Positions 41,036-47,520 of a DNA stretch of 64,000 bases are shown piece by piece (the stretch's first letter is position 1; each line of letters begins with the position of its first letter). The translations under genes were made by a program, and so were the position numbers. Below the pieces are notes generated by a model. That model was not told where the DNA came from and ran no database searches. It worked only from the letters and a program-made list of their open reading frames with translations. The DNA comes from a virus, in the IMG/VR virus record IMGVR_UViG_3300010391_000120, positions 1-64,000 of that record; one strand, given 5' to 3'.

Positions 41036-42910
41036 TTAGATTTCTTCTTTTACAACGGGGGCCTTACCAAATCCAACACCAGCTCTAAAACCTTTCGGAC
41101 CTTTCTTGTAATCACTACTGCTGATTTTAACATCCGTCATTTCACGAAGCCTCTCAACGGCATCAAAGAATGGCATTTCAAAGCACATAACTGATATTAC
41201 TAATTCAGCACAAGCAGCAAATGAAAATCCTTCTGTAGCATTTACCCATTTCTTTAACTCATGTCCGTCAATTTTGAGTTTCTTTTCAAAATACATTTTA
41301 CGAACCTTATCAGGCGGCATGTCAATTTCCATTACTCTATCAAATCGCCTTGGGCGAGCAATAAGTCGTGGATCAAGCTTTTCTGGATAGTTTGTTGTAT
41401 TATGTTGAAACAATCCTTCCCCAATAAATGTTTTGGTTGTTGTACTAAGAGCTACGACTGGCCCATTGCCAATTTTTTTCACTGAAACTACTTTTTCATA
41501 CATACAATTTCCACCTATCCTAACATCTTCCCAAGCATCTTTTAATCGTGGATGATTTAATAATCTTATCGGTCTGAGAGATCCAAGAAGTCTAAGACTT
41601 CCCCATCTTCCACCATTTATTTGTAAATCGTGAATTTGTTTGTAAAATTCAGATTTTGGAACTAATCCGCCTCCACTACATCTTTCTTTTTTTCTTTTAT
41701 AAGTAGCAAAATCAAAGTTTCGATTTTTTAATAATGATTCCATAACACCGATTAAAGGTCCTTCCGATTGAGTCCAACAGGCTTTAAATGTGTGTCTTTT
41801 GGATGATGATACCGAAATATTTAGTGATCCTTCAGCGTCAAACTGACCAGCTAAATATCCACCTTCATATGAAGTATCCAATTTCCACGGCTTTCCCGAT
41901 GAAACAATACAATCTCCTATCTCCATCTCATCAACATATTTCCACACATGAGATTTATTTTTTCCTCGTTTTATTAGAAAGGGATGTTTTTCGCTTACTA
42001 TAATATTTGTTCCAGAATCAGTTATTATTTGAAATCTAGGTTTTGTTATTATTCCAGTAGATGTTACCTTCGCCGTTCTATATTTACGTCCTAATCGTTC
42101 TTTAACATGCCATCCACATATAGCATTTTCATCAAAAGCAATAAGTTCATCTCCAACTTTTAAGTCTCCTGCTGGCTGCCAAGTTAAATCGGTTTTTAGA
42201 ATTAATGTTTCTGGTGCTGGGCACGCTATATTTAATACCTTATCAATTTGATTTTCTCCGTCGAGTAAAGTTAAAATTTCGTCCTCCCCGTATTCGTCAA
42301 CAATCGCATCAATATCTTCAAATAAACACACTACAGGTCTGTCTGGCTCTACCTTGCGGTAATTTGCTAATCCATCATTAAATACGCTTGGATGGTTGGT
42401 GCATTGAAATACTAATCCATCCGAATTGACAATATCGGCAATAATCTGTTGAACCAAACAAGTTTTACCTGATCCAGCAGGTCCGTGTAATAGATACCCA
42501 CGGCGATGTAAGAAACCGTGAAACTTAAACTTGTCGCCTTTGTTCCAGAATATGGTTATCTCTTTTAGAATCTTATCTGAAACCGAATCAGGGAACCTAA
42601 GTAAATCATCTACACAAATAGTCTTACGCTCGAATACAATGCCATGGTTCTGACTCGCATAGATATTATAAATACCTTTCTCTAATTTAGGAAAGGTAAA
42701 TGAAACTGGTTTGTAGGTATTAGGTCCACAAATTGACCATTGAACTAAAGCAGTTATATCGCCTGTTTTCCCATTTTTAGGATGGGCAGGGTCGCCATAT
42801 CCTTGATTAAAAGTTCCTGCTGGTGGTGGGGTTTTACTTTCTTTAGCAGAAAGATCGGAAACATTTTTACCGAATTTTTCTAAGCCGCTATCAGAATCAA
42901 TTATCTTCAT
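41036..42910 (-). CDS. AAA+ ATPase interrupted by an intein
   Basis: 624 residues before splicing. The extein is a 349-residue AAA+ ATPase: Walker A HGPAGSGKT (residues 142-150), Walker B VVCLFEDIDAI (193-203), sensor 1 in NIA|TTNYPEKLD, and an arginine-finger block LDPRLIARPRRFDR. The FtsH/Bcs1-like order suggests a protein-remodelling ATPase. The tail GKAPVVKEEI recalls the PVV/LPxV tails. The intein occupies residues 230-504. Confidence 0.9.
   Translation of the reverse strand: MKIIDSDSGLEKFGKNVSDLSAKESKTPPPAGTFNQGYGDPAHPKNGKTGDITALVQWSICGPNTYKPVSFTFPKLEKGIYNIYASQNHGIVFERKTICVDDLLRFPDSVSDKILKEITIFWNKGDKFKFHGFLHRRGYLLHGPAGSGKTCLVQQIIADIVNSDGLVFQCTNHPSVFNDGLANYRKVEPDRPVVCLFEDIDAIVDEYGEDEILTLLDGENQIDKVLNIACPAPETLILKTDLTWQPAGDLKVGDELIAFDENAICGWHVKERLGRKYRTAKVTSTGIITKPRFQIITDSGTNIIVSEKHPFLIKRGKNKSHVWKYVDEMEIGDCIVSSGKPWKLDTSYEGGYLAGQFDAEGSLNISVSSSKRHTFKACWTQSEGPLIGVMESLLKNRNFDFATYKRKKERCSGGGLVPKSEFYKQIHDLQINGGRWGSLRLLGSLRPIRLLNHPRLKDAWEDVRIGGNCMYEKVVSVKKIGNGPVVALSTTTKTFIGEGLFQHNTTNYPEKLDPRLIARPRRFDRVMEIDMPPDKVRKMYFEKKLKIDGHELKKWVNATEGFSFAACAELVISVMCFEMPFFDAVERLREMTDVKISSSDYKKGPKGFRAGVGFGKAPVVKEEI
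41399..42223 (-). mobile_element. Intein with LAGLIDADG-type endonuclease domain
   Basis: 275 residues starting CPAPETLILK (Cys1) and ending FQHN, followed by Thr as the +1 residue, so chemistry is Cys...HN/Thr. Hint blocks are visible: block A CPAPETLI, block B SEKHPFLIK, block F KTFIGEGLF with HN. A LAGLIDADG-like helix EGGYLAGQFDAEGSLNI lies in the centre, with a second one weak or lost. It is inserted between Ala and Thr of the sensor-1 strand, a conserved active-site position typical for inteins. Confidence 0.92.
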
Positions 42911-42947
42911 AAGGTGTATAACAAATTGGTTTTAATTTTACCAACCA

Positions 42948-42976
42948 ATTATAACACCTATGGGGGGGATTGTCAA
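42948..42976 (-). promoter_or_regulatory. Sigma70-like promoter for the AAA+ ATPase
   Basis: On the minus strand TTGACA (42976-42971), a 17-bp spacer with a C7 run, and TATAAT (42953-42948). The leader of about 35 nt can form a hairpin AATTGGTT/AACCAATT and has no ribosome site. Confidence 0.8.
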
Positions 42977-42985
42977 GAAGTTTGG

Positions 42986-43324
42986 TTAATTTCTTGAAAA
43001 ATTTGGTTGGCCAAAATTAGAAACTGCTTTTATCCATTCGATATCCGCTTGTTCTTTTGTACAATGCGTTTTATTCATTATTCGTTCGATGAATATTTGA
43101 TAAAGTTCTTTCAGTTTTTTCTGTAATTCTGGTGATGTATTATGAAAAGCTAGATTATTCCAAATATCATCATTCTCTCTGACTTTTTTCGGCTTACGCA
43201 TTTTATTCTTGGTAGGCTTATTCTTGGTGATTTTAACCTTTTGCTTTTTGGGTTTTCGCATTTTATACTTCTCGGTGAGAATTTCCAGAAGCAATTTTGC
43301 CAGTTGAGTTTTATTAGGAATCAT
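42986..43324 (-). CDS. Lys-rich hypothetical protein, 112 aa
   Basis: Start taken at ATG 43324 (MIPNKTQLAKLLLEILTEKY) past the upstream stop. A strongly basic centre with a repeated MRKPKK motif is followed by a helical end (EQADIEWIKAVSNFG). Possibly binds nucleic acid. Confidence 0.5.
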   Translation of the reverse strand: MIPNKTQLAKLLLEILTEKYKMRKPKKQKVKITKNKPTKNKMRKPKKVRENDDIWNNLAFHNTSPELQKKLKELYQIFIERIMNKTHCTKEQADIEWIKAVSNFGQPNFSRN

Positions 43325-43328
43325 ATTA

Positions 43329-43876
43329 TTACATTGCCACATCGGCACCTTCAAAGTATTTTTTAATAGCCAGTTTACAACAGACAGGATTAAAATTATA
43401 TTTTGAGATGTATTCGTCTAACATTTTTTCTATTTCTTCTTTGCTTTTCCCACTATTTTTCGTGTTTTTTACAGCAAAGTCCGCCTTAAACATTTCATGC
43501 TTAAAATCTTCTCTGTTTTTTGGCTTGGAAGTATCTTTAGTGGTATCATAGCTTCTTCCTGAAAACTCTCCTTCTGGAGAATATCCAGTTTCTCTTTCAG
43601 CGTATTCATCATCCGGACCACTTTCTGCTTCAAAGGTTCCGGGTGCTACCTTCTTAATAAGTTTATTAAAATCTAGTTTATTTAATGCCCAATTAACATG
43701 AGGCATCAAATCATCACCATATTTTCCAGCAAACTTTTTCTTGACTAATGAGAGTAATACTTTTCTTGTAAATGGTTCTTCTTCATCTTCCGCAAATAAA
43801 TCAATTAGATAGTTTTCTATATCTGTTGTTAATGCTCGTCTTTTGGTTTTTCTTCGCGTGGAACTTCAATAGCCAT
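43329..43876 (-). pseudogene. Hypothetical protein, about 182 aa, with a -1 frame break near its start
   Basis: ATG 43876 opens MAIEVPREEKPKDEH and stops. The -1 frame from the A5 run (43851-43847) reads on as TKRRALTTDIENYLIDLFAE, then VKKKFAGKYGDDLMPHVNWA to the stop at 43329. One extra A would join both parts. It may be recoded, decayed or a sequencing error. The C-terminal part has NFNPVCCKLAIKKYF. No family recognised. Confidence 0.6.
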
Positions 43877-43925
43877 ATTATTATAAATATGTAGAAATAA
43901 AGCAAATCCTTCTCTTATATAGAGA

Positions 43926-43940
43926 GGGGGGTAGCCCCCC
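43926..43940 (-). terminator. G/C-homopolymer hairpin
   Basis: G6 (43926-43931) faces C9 (43935-43943) across the loop TAG, right after the stop of the gene at 43944. There is no T-run, so it is a weak terminator or a processing/stability element. Confidence 0.45.
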
Positions 43941-43943
43941 CCC

Positions 43944-44177
43944 TTAATCTAAATCTCTACATCGCAGATCATCTTCTGCTAACCCAACGCTAAGAAAATA
44001 ATCAGCTACAGCATCATAAGCTAATTTGTCTATGACACCGCCTTCAATTTGGGCATCGCAATTAGGACAACATTCATCAACTATATGATAATCATTAGGA
44101 CTTTCCGCACTGATTATGAGAGTTGCTTCAGATTCACAATAAGGGCAGTAATATGCCACACTTACTTCTTCATTCAT
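43944..44177 (-). CDS. Small zinc-ribbon protein, 77 aa
   Basis: YYCPYCESEATLII and ECCPNCDAQIEGG are two CPxC knuckles of a zinc ribbon, followed by an acidic helical part (KLAYD-AVADYFLSVGLAEDD). No family recognised. Confidence 0.6.
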   Translation of the reverse strand: MNEEVSVAYYCPYCESEATLIISAESPNDYHIVDECCPNCDAQIEGGVIDKLAYDAVADYFLSVGLAEDDLRCRDLD

Positions 44178-44186
44178 AATGTTCCT

Positions 44187-44480
44187 TTATTCATTTTCTA
44201 CTTTAACTGAACTTGGTTTTGATACTATTTTTGCTCCTCTTACCCCATTAACTTGATCCCCAACATCTGCCCAATCTTCGGCAAATAGGAGAGTAAGATT
44301 AACATAAGTTTTACCATCGCCAAATCGAATGACATATTCAGCTTGCTTTTTTTCCTTATCATTAGTAGATTGATTTTTACAAACTACAACAGCTTTCGTT
44401 CCCCAAAAGTCTCCTTGGGGAGAACAACTGGTCAGAAACAGGCACAGAGATAGCAGTGGTATTAGATATAATATTTTCAT
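44187..44480 (-). CDS. Lipoprotein, 97 aa
   Basis: MKILYLIPLLSLCLFLTSC is a signal peptide with lipobox LTSC. The mature part is beta-rich (EYVIRFGDGKTYVNLTLLFA). One of four lipoprotein genes in the window. Confidence 0.7.
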   Translation of the reverse strand: MKILYLIPLLSLCLFLTSCSPQGDFWGTKAVVVCKNQSTNDKEKKQAEYVIRFGDGKTYVNLTLLFAEDWADVGDQVNGVRGAKIVSKPSSVKVENE

Positions 44481-44483
44481 AAA

Positions 44484-44614
44484 TTACTTTTTTAACGATA
44501 TTTTCTTTTTGATAGATCTATTTAACTCCTCAATAAAAGGCATCATTTTTTGTAATCTTTCTAAGTCTGCTTCGTGAGCAGTTTTTTCGTATCATTATTT
44601 TTATTTGTTTTCAT
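44484..44614 (-). pseudogene. Small protein (about 43 aa) with a -1 frame break at an A6 run
   Basis: ATG 44614 has an excellent AAGGAG ribosome site and opens MKTNKNNDTKK, but soon stops. From the A6 run (44587-44582) the -1 frame reads AHEADLERLQKMMPFIEELN, then RSIKKKISLKK to TAA 44486-44484. One more A restores a single 43-residue helical protein. Confidence 0.5.
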
Positions 44615-44674
44615 AAACTCCTTTATAAGCCGCTATGTATAATGTTTACCCGGAATGGGTCGCTTTCCACAGCA

Positions 44675-44869
44675 TCAATCTGGCAATTTGGTTTTTATAA
44701 TCCTTTCTGCTTTTTCTTTAGTTATAATCTTTGCTCCAATGTCCTTTACCTCTTTTAATGTATAATCCAATCCTCTAACATTTCCATAATGTAATGAATA
44801 TCCTTTTTGTCCGTTTAATGGAAAGCAGAAGATAAACTGATAATCAAGATTGTAGTAATATTGCGTCAT
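44675..44869 (-). CDS. Small protein, 64 aa
   Basis: Tyr-rich N-terminus (MTQYYYNLDYQFIFCFPLNG), then helical KEVKDIGAKIITKEKAERII. It starts 5 nt after the upstream stop. Confidence 0.5.
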   Translation of the reverse strand: MTQYYYNLDYQFIFCFPLNGQKGYSLHYGNVRGLDYTLKEVKDIGAKIITKEKAERIIKTKLPD

Positions 44870-44874
44870 TTGTT

Positions 44875-45123
44875 TCAGGTATAATTGATGTCCTTGGCCT
44901 TTATTTCCTTGAGTCTATAGGTGGTATGTTTCGCTAAACCCCCTAATTGACCACGCATTATGTAAGGGGCGATTTCCCCATTTATATATTCAACAGCGTA
45001 GTATTTCTCCCCTTCCCTAAAAATGTCTCTGGTATAGTTATTCCCGTTGTCATCGTTTTCGCAGTAGTCAGTAATAACATGCTGTGCTCCTTTTATCCAT
45101 TTCTTGATTTTTTGTAATGTCAT
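44875..45123 (-). CDS. Hypothetical protein, 82 aa
   Basis: Start taken at ATG 45123 (MTLQKIKKWIKGAQHVITDY), since upstream codons fall in the promoter. The middle has DNGNNYTRDIFREGEKYYAV, a compact beta-rich domain. It is the first gene of the minus-strand block. Confidence 0.55.
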   Translation of the reverse strand: MTLQKIKKWIKGAQHVITDYCENDDNGNNYTRDIFREGEKYYAVEYINGEIAPYIMRGQLGGLAKHTTYRLKEIKAKDINYT

Positions 45124-45176
45124 AGAACATTGGAGAAGTATTTTTTTGTCTCTTTTCTCCCTTTCCTTATGATAAC

Positions 45177-45204
45177 AGAATATCACGTTTTCTTATAATG
45201 TCAA
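45177..45204 (-). promoter_or_regulatory. Sigma70-like promoter at the start of the minus-strand block
   Basis: On the minus strand TTGACA (45204-45199), a 16-bp spacer and TG-extended TATTCT (45182-45177). It faces away from the promoter at 45340, marking the divergent point between blocks B and C. The 135 bp between them hold no gene I can support. Confidence 0.7.
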
Positions 45205-45339
45205 TGGAGAAGTGGCCAAAAAAAGGCATTTTGTTGGTTTTCTTAGGAAAATGAAGGATTTTTGTGGTCATTTTTAGCCATTTGCTGTAGATTAAAGACA
45301 CTTTCTGGATACAGGATATAGAAAAAAGTTGATGGTCCC

Positions 45340-45367
45340 TTGACATTTTTGGTTTCTGATGTATAAT
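45340..45367 (+). promoter_or_regulatory. Sigma70-like promoter at the start of the right-hand block
   Basis: TTGACA (45340-45345), a 16-bp spacer and TG-extended TATAAT (45362-45367), 9 nt before ATG 45377. Confidence 0.85.
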
Positions 45368-45376
45368 GGTCTTAGA

Positions 45377-45598
45377 ATGAGTGATAAGACAAGATTTCAA
45401 GATACACCAAGGGAGTTGCGGATTAGGTTGAAATGCTCTCTTAAACTCTCTAGTATGGGAGATATTAGATTCTTTCACGAAAAAACCGAAGGTGGTAAAC
45501 AGGTTTTGACGGCTACATTGAGCAGCGACAGAGAAACCCTTGATGTTTCTCTATTTATGGATAGAATTAAGAAACTTGCTGCGGACTCAAAAACTTGA
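45377..45598 (+). CDS. Hypothetical protein, 73 aa
   Basis: Start at ATG 45377 (MSDKTRFQDTPRELRIRLKC), close to the predicted transcript start. A basic beta/alpha protein ending RIKKLAADSKT; FHEKTEGGKQVLTATLSSDR in the middle. It lies at the head of the tRNA region. Confidence 0.55.
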   Translation: MSDKTRFQDTPRELRIRLKCSLKLSSMGDIRFFHEKTEGGKQVLTATLSSDRETLDVSLFMDRIKKLAADSKT

Positions 45599-45639
45599 TA
45601 TTTTTTGTTTTTGAGATATAGTTATTGATATAATTTTAT

Positions 45640-45715
45640 GAGGCAGTAACTCAGTTGGTAGAGTGCCATCCTTCCAAGTTGGCTGTCGTCGGTTCGAGCC
45701 CGATCTGCCTCTCCA
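45640..45715 (+). tRNA. tRNA-Gly (anticodon TCC)
   Basis: The acceptor GAGGCAG pairs with CTGCCTC, the anticodon loop is CTTCCAA (TCC), and the T-arm GTCGG-TTCGAGC-CCGAT is canonical. CCA is encoded. Confidence 0.92.
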
Positions 45716-45720
45716 TTTAA

Positions 45721-45794
45721 GCGGGATTGGTTTAGTGGTAGAACAGGAAATTGCCAATTTTCAGGCGGGATTTCGATTATCCCATCCCGCACCA
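45721..45794 (+). tRNA. tRNA-Gly (anticodon GCC)
   Basis: The acceptor GCGGGAT pairs with ATCCCGC, the anticodon loop is TTGCCAA (GCC), and the T-loop is TTCGATT. CCA is encoded. Two glycine tRNAs lie side by side. Confidence 0.92.
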
Positions 45795-45829
45795 CTTTAA
45801 TAAAATTAAGAAGTAAAGTTTTATCATTT

Positions 45830-46012
45830 TTGAGGAAACACTTTGGGTGCTCATTAAAAGTAGATTATTGTGATAAAAGATTTAATGAGTGGTTAGAAGA
45901 TTTAGAAAAATATAAAACCAATTTTTTGAATAAATGGAGAAATATTCCTAAATCGCCTTCAATTATCCCCATTCTTCTCAATCCTCATTCTCTTAATAGT
46001 CCTTTTATATAA
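45830..46012 (+). CDS. Possible small protein, about 60 aa
   Basis: TTG 45830 opens MRKHFGCSLKVDYCDKRFNE, then WLEDLEKYKTNFLNKWRNIP; the frame is open further upstream without an ATG. The aromatic helical content looks coding, but the start is unclear. Confidence 0.4.
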   Translation: MRKHFGCSLKVDYCDKRFNEWLEDLEKYKTNFLNKWRNIPKSPSIIPILLNPHSLNSPFI

Positions 46013-46025
46013 AATGATTAGGCAG

Positions 46026-46053
46026 TTGACATTTTCTAAACCTGTGATATACT
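46026..46053 (+). promoter_or_regulatory. Sigma70-like promoter for the tRNA cluster
   Basis: TTGACA (46026-46031), a 16-bp spacer and TG-extended TATACT (46048-46053), 26 nt before tRNA-Cys. Confidence 0.85.
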
Positions 46054-46079
46054 TATTGTGAGAGTGAGAGATTTTAGAT

Positions 46080-46155
46080 GGGTCAGTTGCCAAATGGGAA
46101 GGCGGCTGTCTGCAAAACAGCGATTGAGTTAGTTCGATTCTAACCTGGCCCTCCA
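46080..46155 (+). tRNA. tRNA-Cys (anticodon GCA)
   Basis: The acceptor GGGTCAG pairs with CTGGCCC, the anticodon arm is GCTGT-CTGCAAA-ACAGC, and the T-arm is GTTAG-TTCGATT-CTAAC. CCA is encoded. Confidence 0.92.
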
Positions 46156-46164
46156 GATTTGAAT

Positions 46165-46240
46165 GGTGGTATTAGTGTAAGGGTTAGCACTTTAGCTTGT
46201 GGAGCTGAAAGAACCAGTTCGAGCCTGGTATGCCACCCCA
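46165..46240 (+). tRNA. tRNA-His (anticodon GTG)
   Basis: The extra G-1 (46165) pairs with the discriminator C as required for tRNA-His; the anticodon loop is TTGTGGA and the T-arm ACCAG-TTCGAGC-CTGGT. CCA is encoded. Confidence 0.92.
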
Positions 46241-46244
46241 ATTA

Positions 46245-46425
46245 CGTCGCGGTCTTAGAGGATAACGGCAAAGCATCAATGGCGTTTTAGAGAGCAGTAG
46301 GTGGAAAGTTCGATCTAAAACGATTACAGCGATACGTCAGGTGGCAACCTGGGGTAGTTACGTGAGCCGCCCTTTAATGCTAGTTGTATGTTAAGACACG
46401 GGTGCGATCCCCGAAGCGACGATCA
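46245..46425 (+). ncRNA. tRNA-like structured RNA, 181 nt
   Basis: CGTCGC (46245-46250) pairs with GCGACG (46416-46421), followed by ATCA where a tRNA has N-CCA. Just inside lies a T-arm-like CGGG-TGCGATC-CCCG. A perfect 9-bp repeat CGTTTTAGA (46283-46291)/TCTAAAACG (46314-46322) and CAGGT-GGCA-ACCTG sit inside. It could be a diverged tRNA with an insertion, or an unrelated structured RNA. No anticodon can be assigned. Confidence 0.5.
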
Positions 46426-46429
46426 GTTT

Positions 46430-46508
46430 GCGGAAACAGCATAAATTACTAGATTCATTACTATAGTACGTTGCTAGTTATGAATTATAGAGTTAGGGTC
46501 GCTACCGC
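46430..46508 (+). ncRNA. Pseudoknot-forming segment inside the tRNA array
   Basis: GCGG (46430-46433) pairs with CCGC (46505-46508). Inside, ACTAG (46448-46452) pairs with CTAGT (46474-46478), and ATTCAT (46453-46458) pairs with ATGAAT (46480-46485). The interleaved order of these two stems defines an H-type pseudoknot. Confidence 0.4.
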
Positions 46509-46518
46509 CTTTGATTTT

Positions 46519-46611
46519 GGGCCTGTAGCTGAAAGACAGCCGGTTGCCTTATAAACAACTTAATCGCTAGATTGGCGTAAGACTCAGGAGCGTTACCTGA
46601 CAGGCCTACCA
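46519..46611 (+). tRNA. Unusual type II tRNA-like gene (possible anticodon TAT)
   Basis: The acceptor GGGCCTG pairs with CAGGCCT, then A-CCA. The D-arm GCTG-AAAGA-CAGC has a 5-nt loop without the GG pair. The anticodon arm is best read as GTTGC-CTTATAA-ACAAC (TAT). A long variable region and a T-arm TCAGG-AGCGTTA-CCTGA lacking TTC follow. It is clearly tRNA-shaped but lacks the D-loop/T-loop contact residues. Confidence 0.55.
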
Positions 46612-46619
46612 TATTTATT

Positions 46620-46732
46620 GGGCCAGTGGCGAAAATAGTTAAACGCACCAGAGACCCTGGGATCAAAATGTGAAGGGTGTGCTTCGTTAAAGTTTTGATT
46701 ATGTATAGGTGTAATTCCTATCTGGTCCACCA
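46620..46732 (+). tRNA. Unusual tRNA-like gene with an extra hairpin, 113 nt
   Basis: The acceptor GGGCCAG pairs with CTGGTCC, then A-CCA. The D-stem is GCG/CGC. The T-arm ATAGG-TGTAATT-CCTAT has no TTC. Between them an extra stem ATCAAAA/TTTTGAT encloses GAAG/CTTC. The 5' half resembles tRNA-Leu (TGGCGAAA...ACGC). No anticodon can be assigned safely. Confidence 0.5.
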
Positions 46733-46740
46733 ATTTAAGT

Positions 46741-46995
46741 ATGAACGCTGAAAAATGTGATTGTTTGGCGAACTTTATGAAAGCCCAACGAGATATAATA
46801 TCTCGGCATTTGGACGAACATAAGTATTTACGGCATATTGACGATAAAGAGGAAGCGGTTAGTACATTTATTGAAGATTACGGATGGTTGATCCGGGAAA
46901 TGTATTGTGTAAATATTTGTGGAAAGCGAACCACTTGTGAAATTGCCAATAAATTAAGTGCTAGTGGAGATTTATTAAGAGATCATGTTAAATAG
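46741..46995 (+). CDS. Hypothetical protein, 84 aa
   Basis: It starts 8 nt after the CCA end of the tRNA-like gene, so 3' tRNA processing would leave a leaderless message. The product is helical with several Cys (MNAEKCDCLANFMKAQRDII, NICGKRTTCEIANKL). Overlaps the next gene by 11 nt. Confidence 0.6.
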   Translation: MNAEKCDCLANFMKAQRDIISRHLDEHKYLRHIDDKEEAVSTFIEDYGWLIREMYCVNICGKRTTCEIANKLSASGDLLRDHVK

Positions 46996-47182
46996 GCCAA
47001 GAAATTATGACTGTGTAGAATGCTCTCATAATACGCATCCTAGAAATATGAAAATGGATTATGAAACCGAGGAGCAATTTCAAGCGAGAGAAGAAGCCCG
47101 AAAGCGGGATGAAGAGCGGAAGAAAAGTTTAGAAAAAGAGGCAGACAAGGCCATATCCGATTGGATTAAATCTTGTTCATAA
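46985..47182 (+). CDS. Small charged protein, 65 aa
   Basis: YDCVECSHNTHPRNM with CxxC, then a long charged helix (REEARKRDEERKKSLEKEAD) ending DWIKSCS. The stop codon abuts the tRNA-Leu gene. Confidence 0.55.
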   Translation: MLNRPRNYDCVECSHNTHPRNMKMDYETEEQFQAREEARKRDEERKKSLEKEADKAISDWIKSCS

Positions 47183-47272
47183 TGCTACCATGGCGGAACT
47201 AGGCAGACGCAGAAGTTTTAAGAACTTTTTCCTGTAATGGGAGTGTGGGTTCAATTCCCTCTGGTAGCACCA
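47183..47272 (+). tRNA. tRNA-Leu (anticodon TAA)
   Basis: The acceptor TGCTACC pairs with GGTAGCA, the anticodon arm is GAAGT-TTTAAGA-ACTTT, a long variable arm follows, and the T-loop is TTCAATT. CCA is encoded. Confidence 0.88.
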
Positions 47273-47277
47273 ATTTT

Positions 47278-47389
47278 AATGGGTAACGGTGTGTGATTGA
47301 AAAATTACGCATGGCTGCTTAAAGCTGAAATGGCAAGGCGGTATATCCGAGGGTTATAGGCCCGAGACCCGCCAGCAAATGTGCCCATT
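47278..47389 (+). ncRNA. Structured RNA between the two leucine tRNAs, 112 nt
   Basis: AATGGGTA (47278-47285) pairs with TGCCCATT (47382-47389). Inside are TGTGTGATT-GAAA-AATTACGCA, a 9-bp hairpin with a GNRA tetraloop, and GGCGG/CCGCC around a GC-rich loop. No CCA end and no anticodon are visible. Confidence 0.45.
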
Positions 47390-47394
47390 AAAAA

Positions 47395-47479
47395 TGCCAC
47401 CGTGGCGAAATTGGTAAACGCGGCAGTCTCAAAAATTGCTGGAGAAATCCTTGAAGCTTCAAGACTTCCGGTGGCACCA
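47395..47479 (+). tRNA. tRNA-Leu (anticodon CAA)
   Basis: The acceptor TGCCACC pairs with GGTGGCA. D-arm TGGCGAAATTGGTAAACGC. Anticodon arm GCAGT-CTCAAAA-ATTGC. Short variable arm GGA-GAAA-TCC. The T-stem is weak (GAAG/CTTC) around a loop containing TTCAAGA. CCA is encoded. Confidence 0.82.
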
Positions 47480-47487
47480 ATTTTTTA

Positions 47488-47515
47488 TTGACTTTTAACA
47501 AAAATGTGGTATAAT
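47488..47515 (+). promoter_or_regulatory. Sigma70-like promoter
   Basis: TTGACT (47488-47493), a 16-bp spacer and TG-extended TATAAT (47510-47515), 5 nt before ATG 47521. Confidence 0.85.
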
Positions 47516-47520
47516 ACATT

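Noticed and set aside
45167-45478. 103-codon minus ORF across the divergent promoter region
   Set aside because: It overlaps both promoters and the plus-strand gene; the translation has no plausible domain.
46245-46732. tmRNA or group I intron as explanation for the structured RNAs
   Set aside because: No tag reading frame, no Ala-type acceptor with G-U pair, no recognisable P3/P7 core, and the elements are too short for a group I intron.
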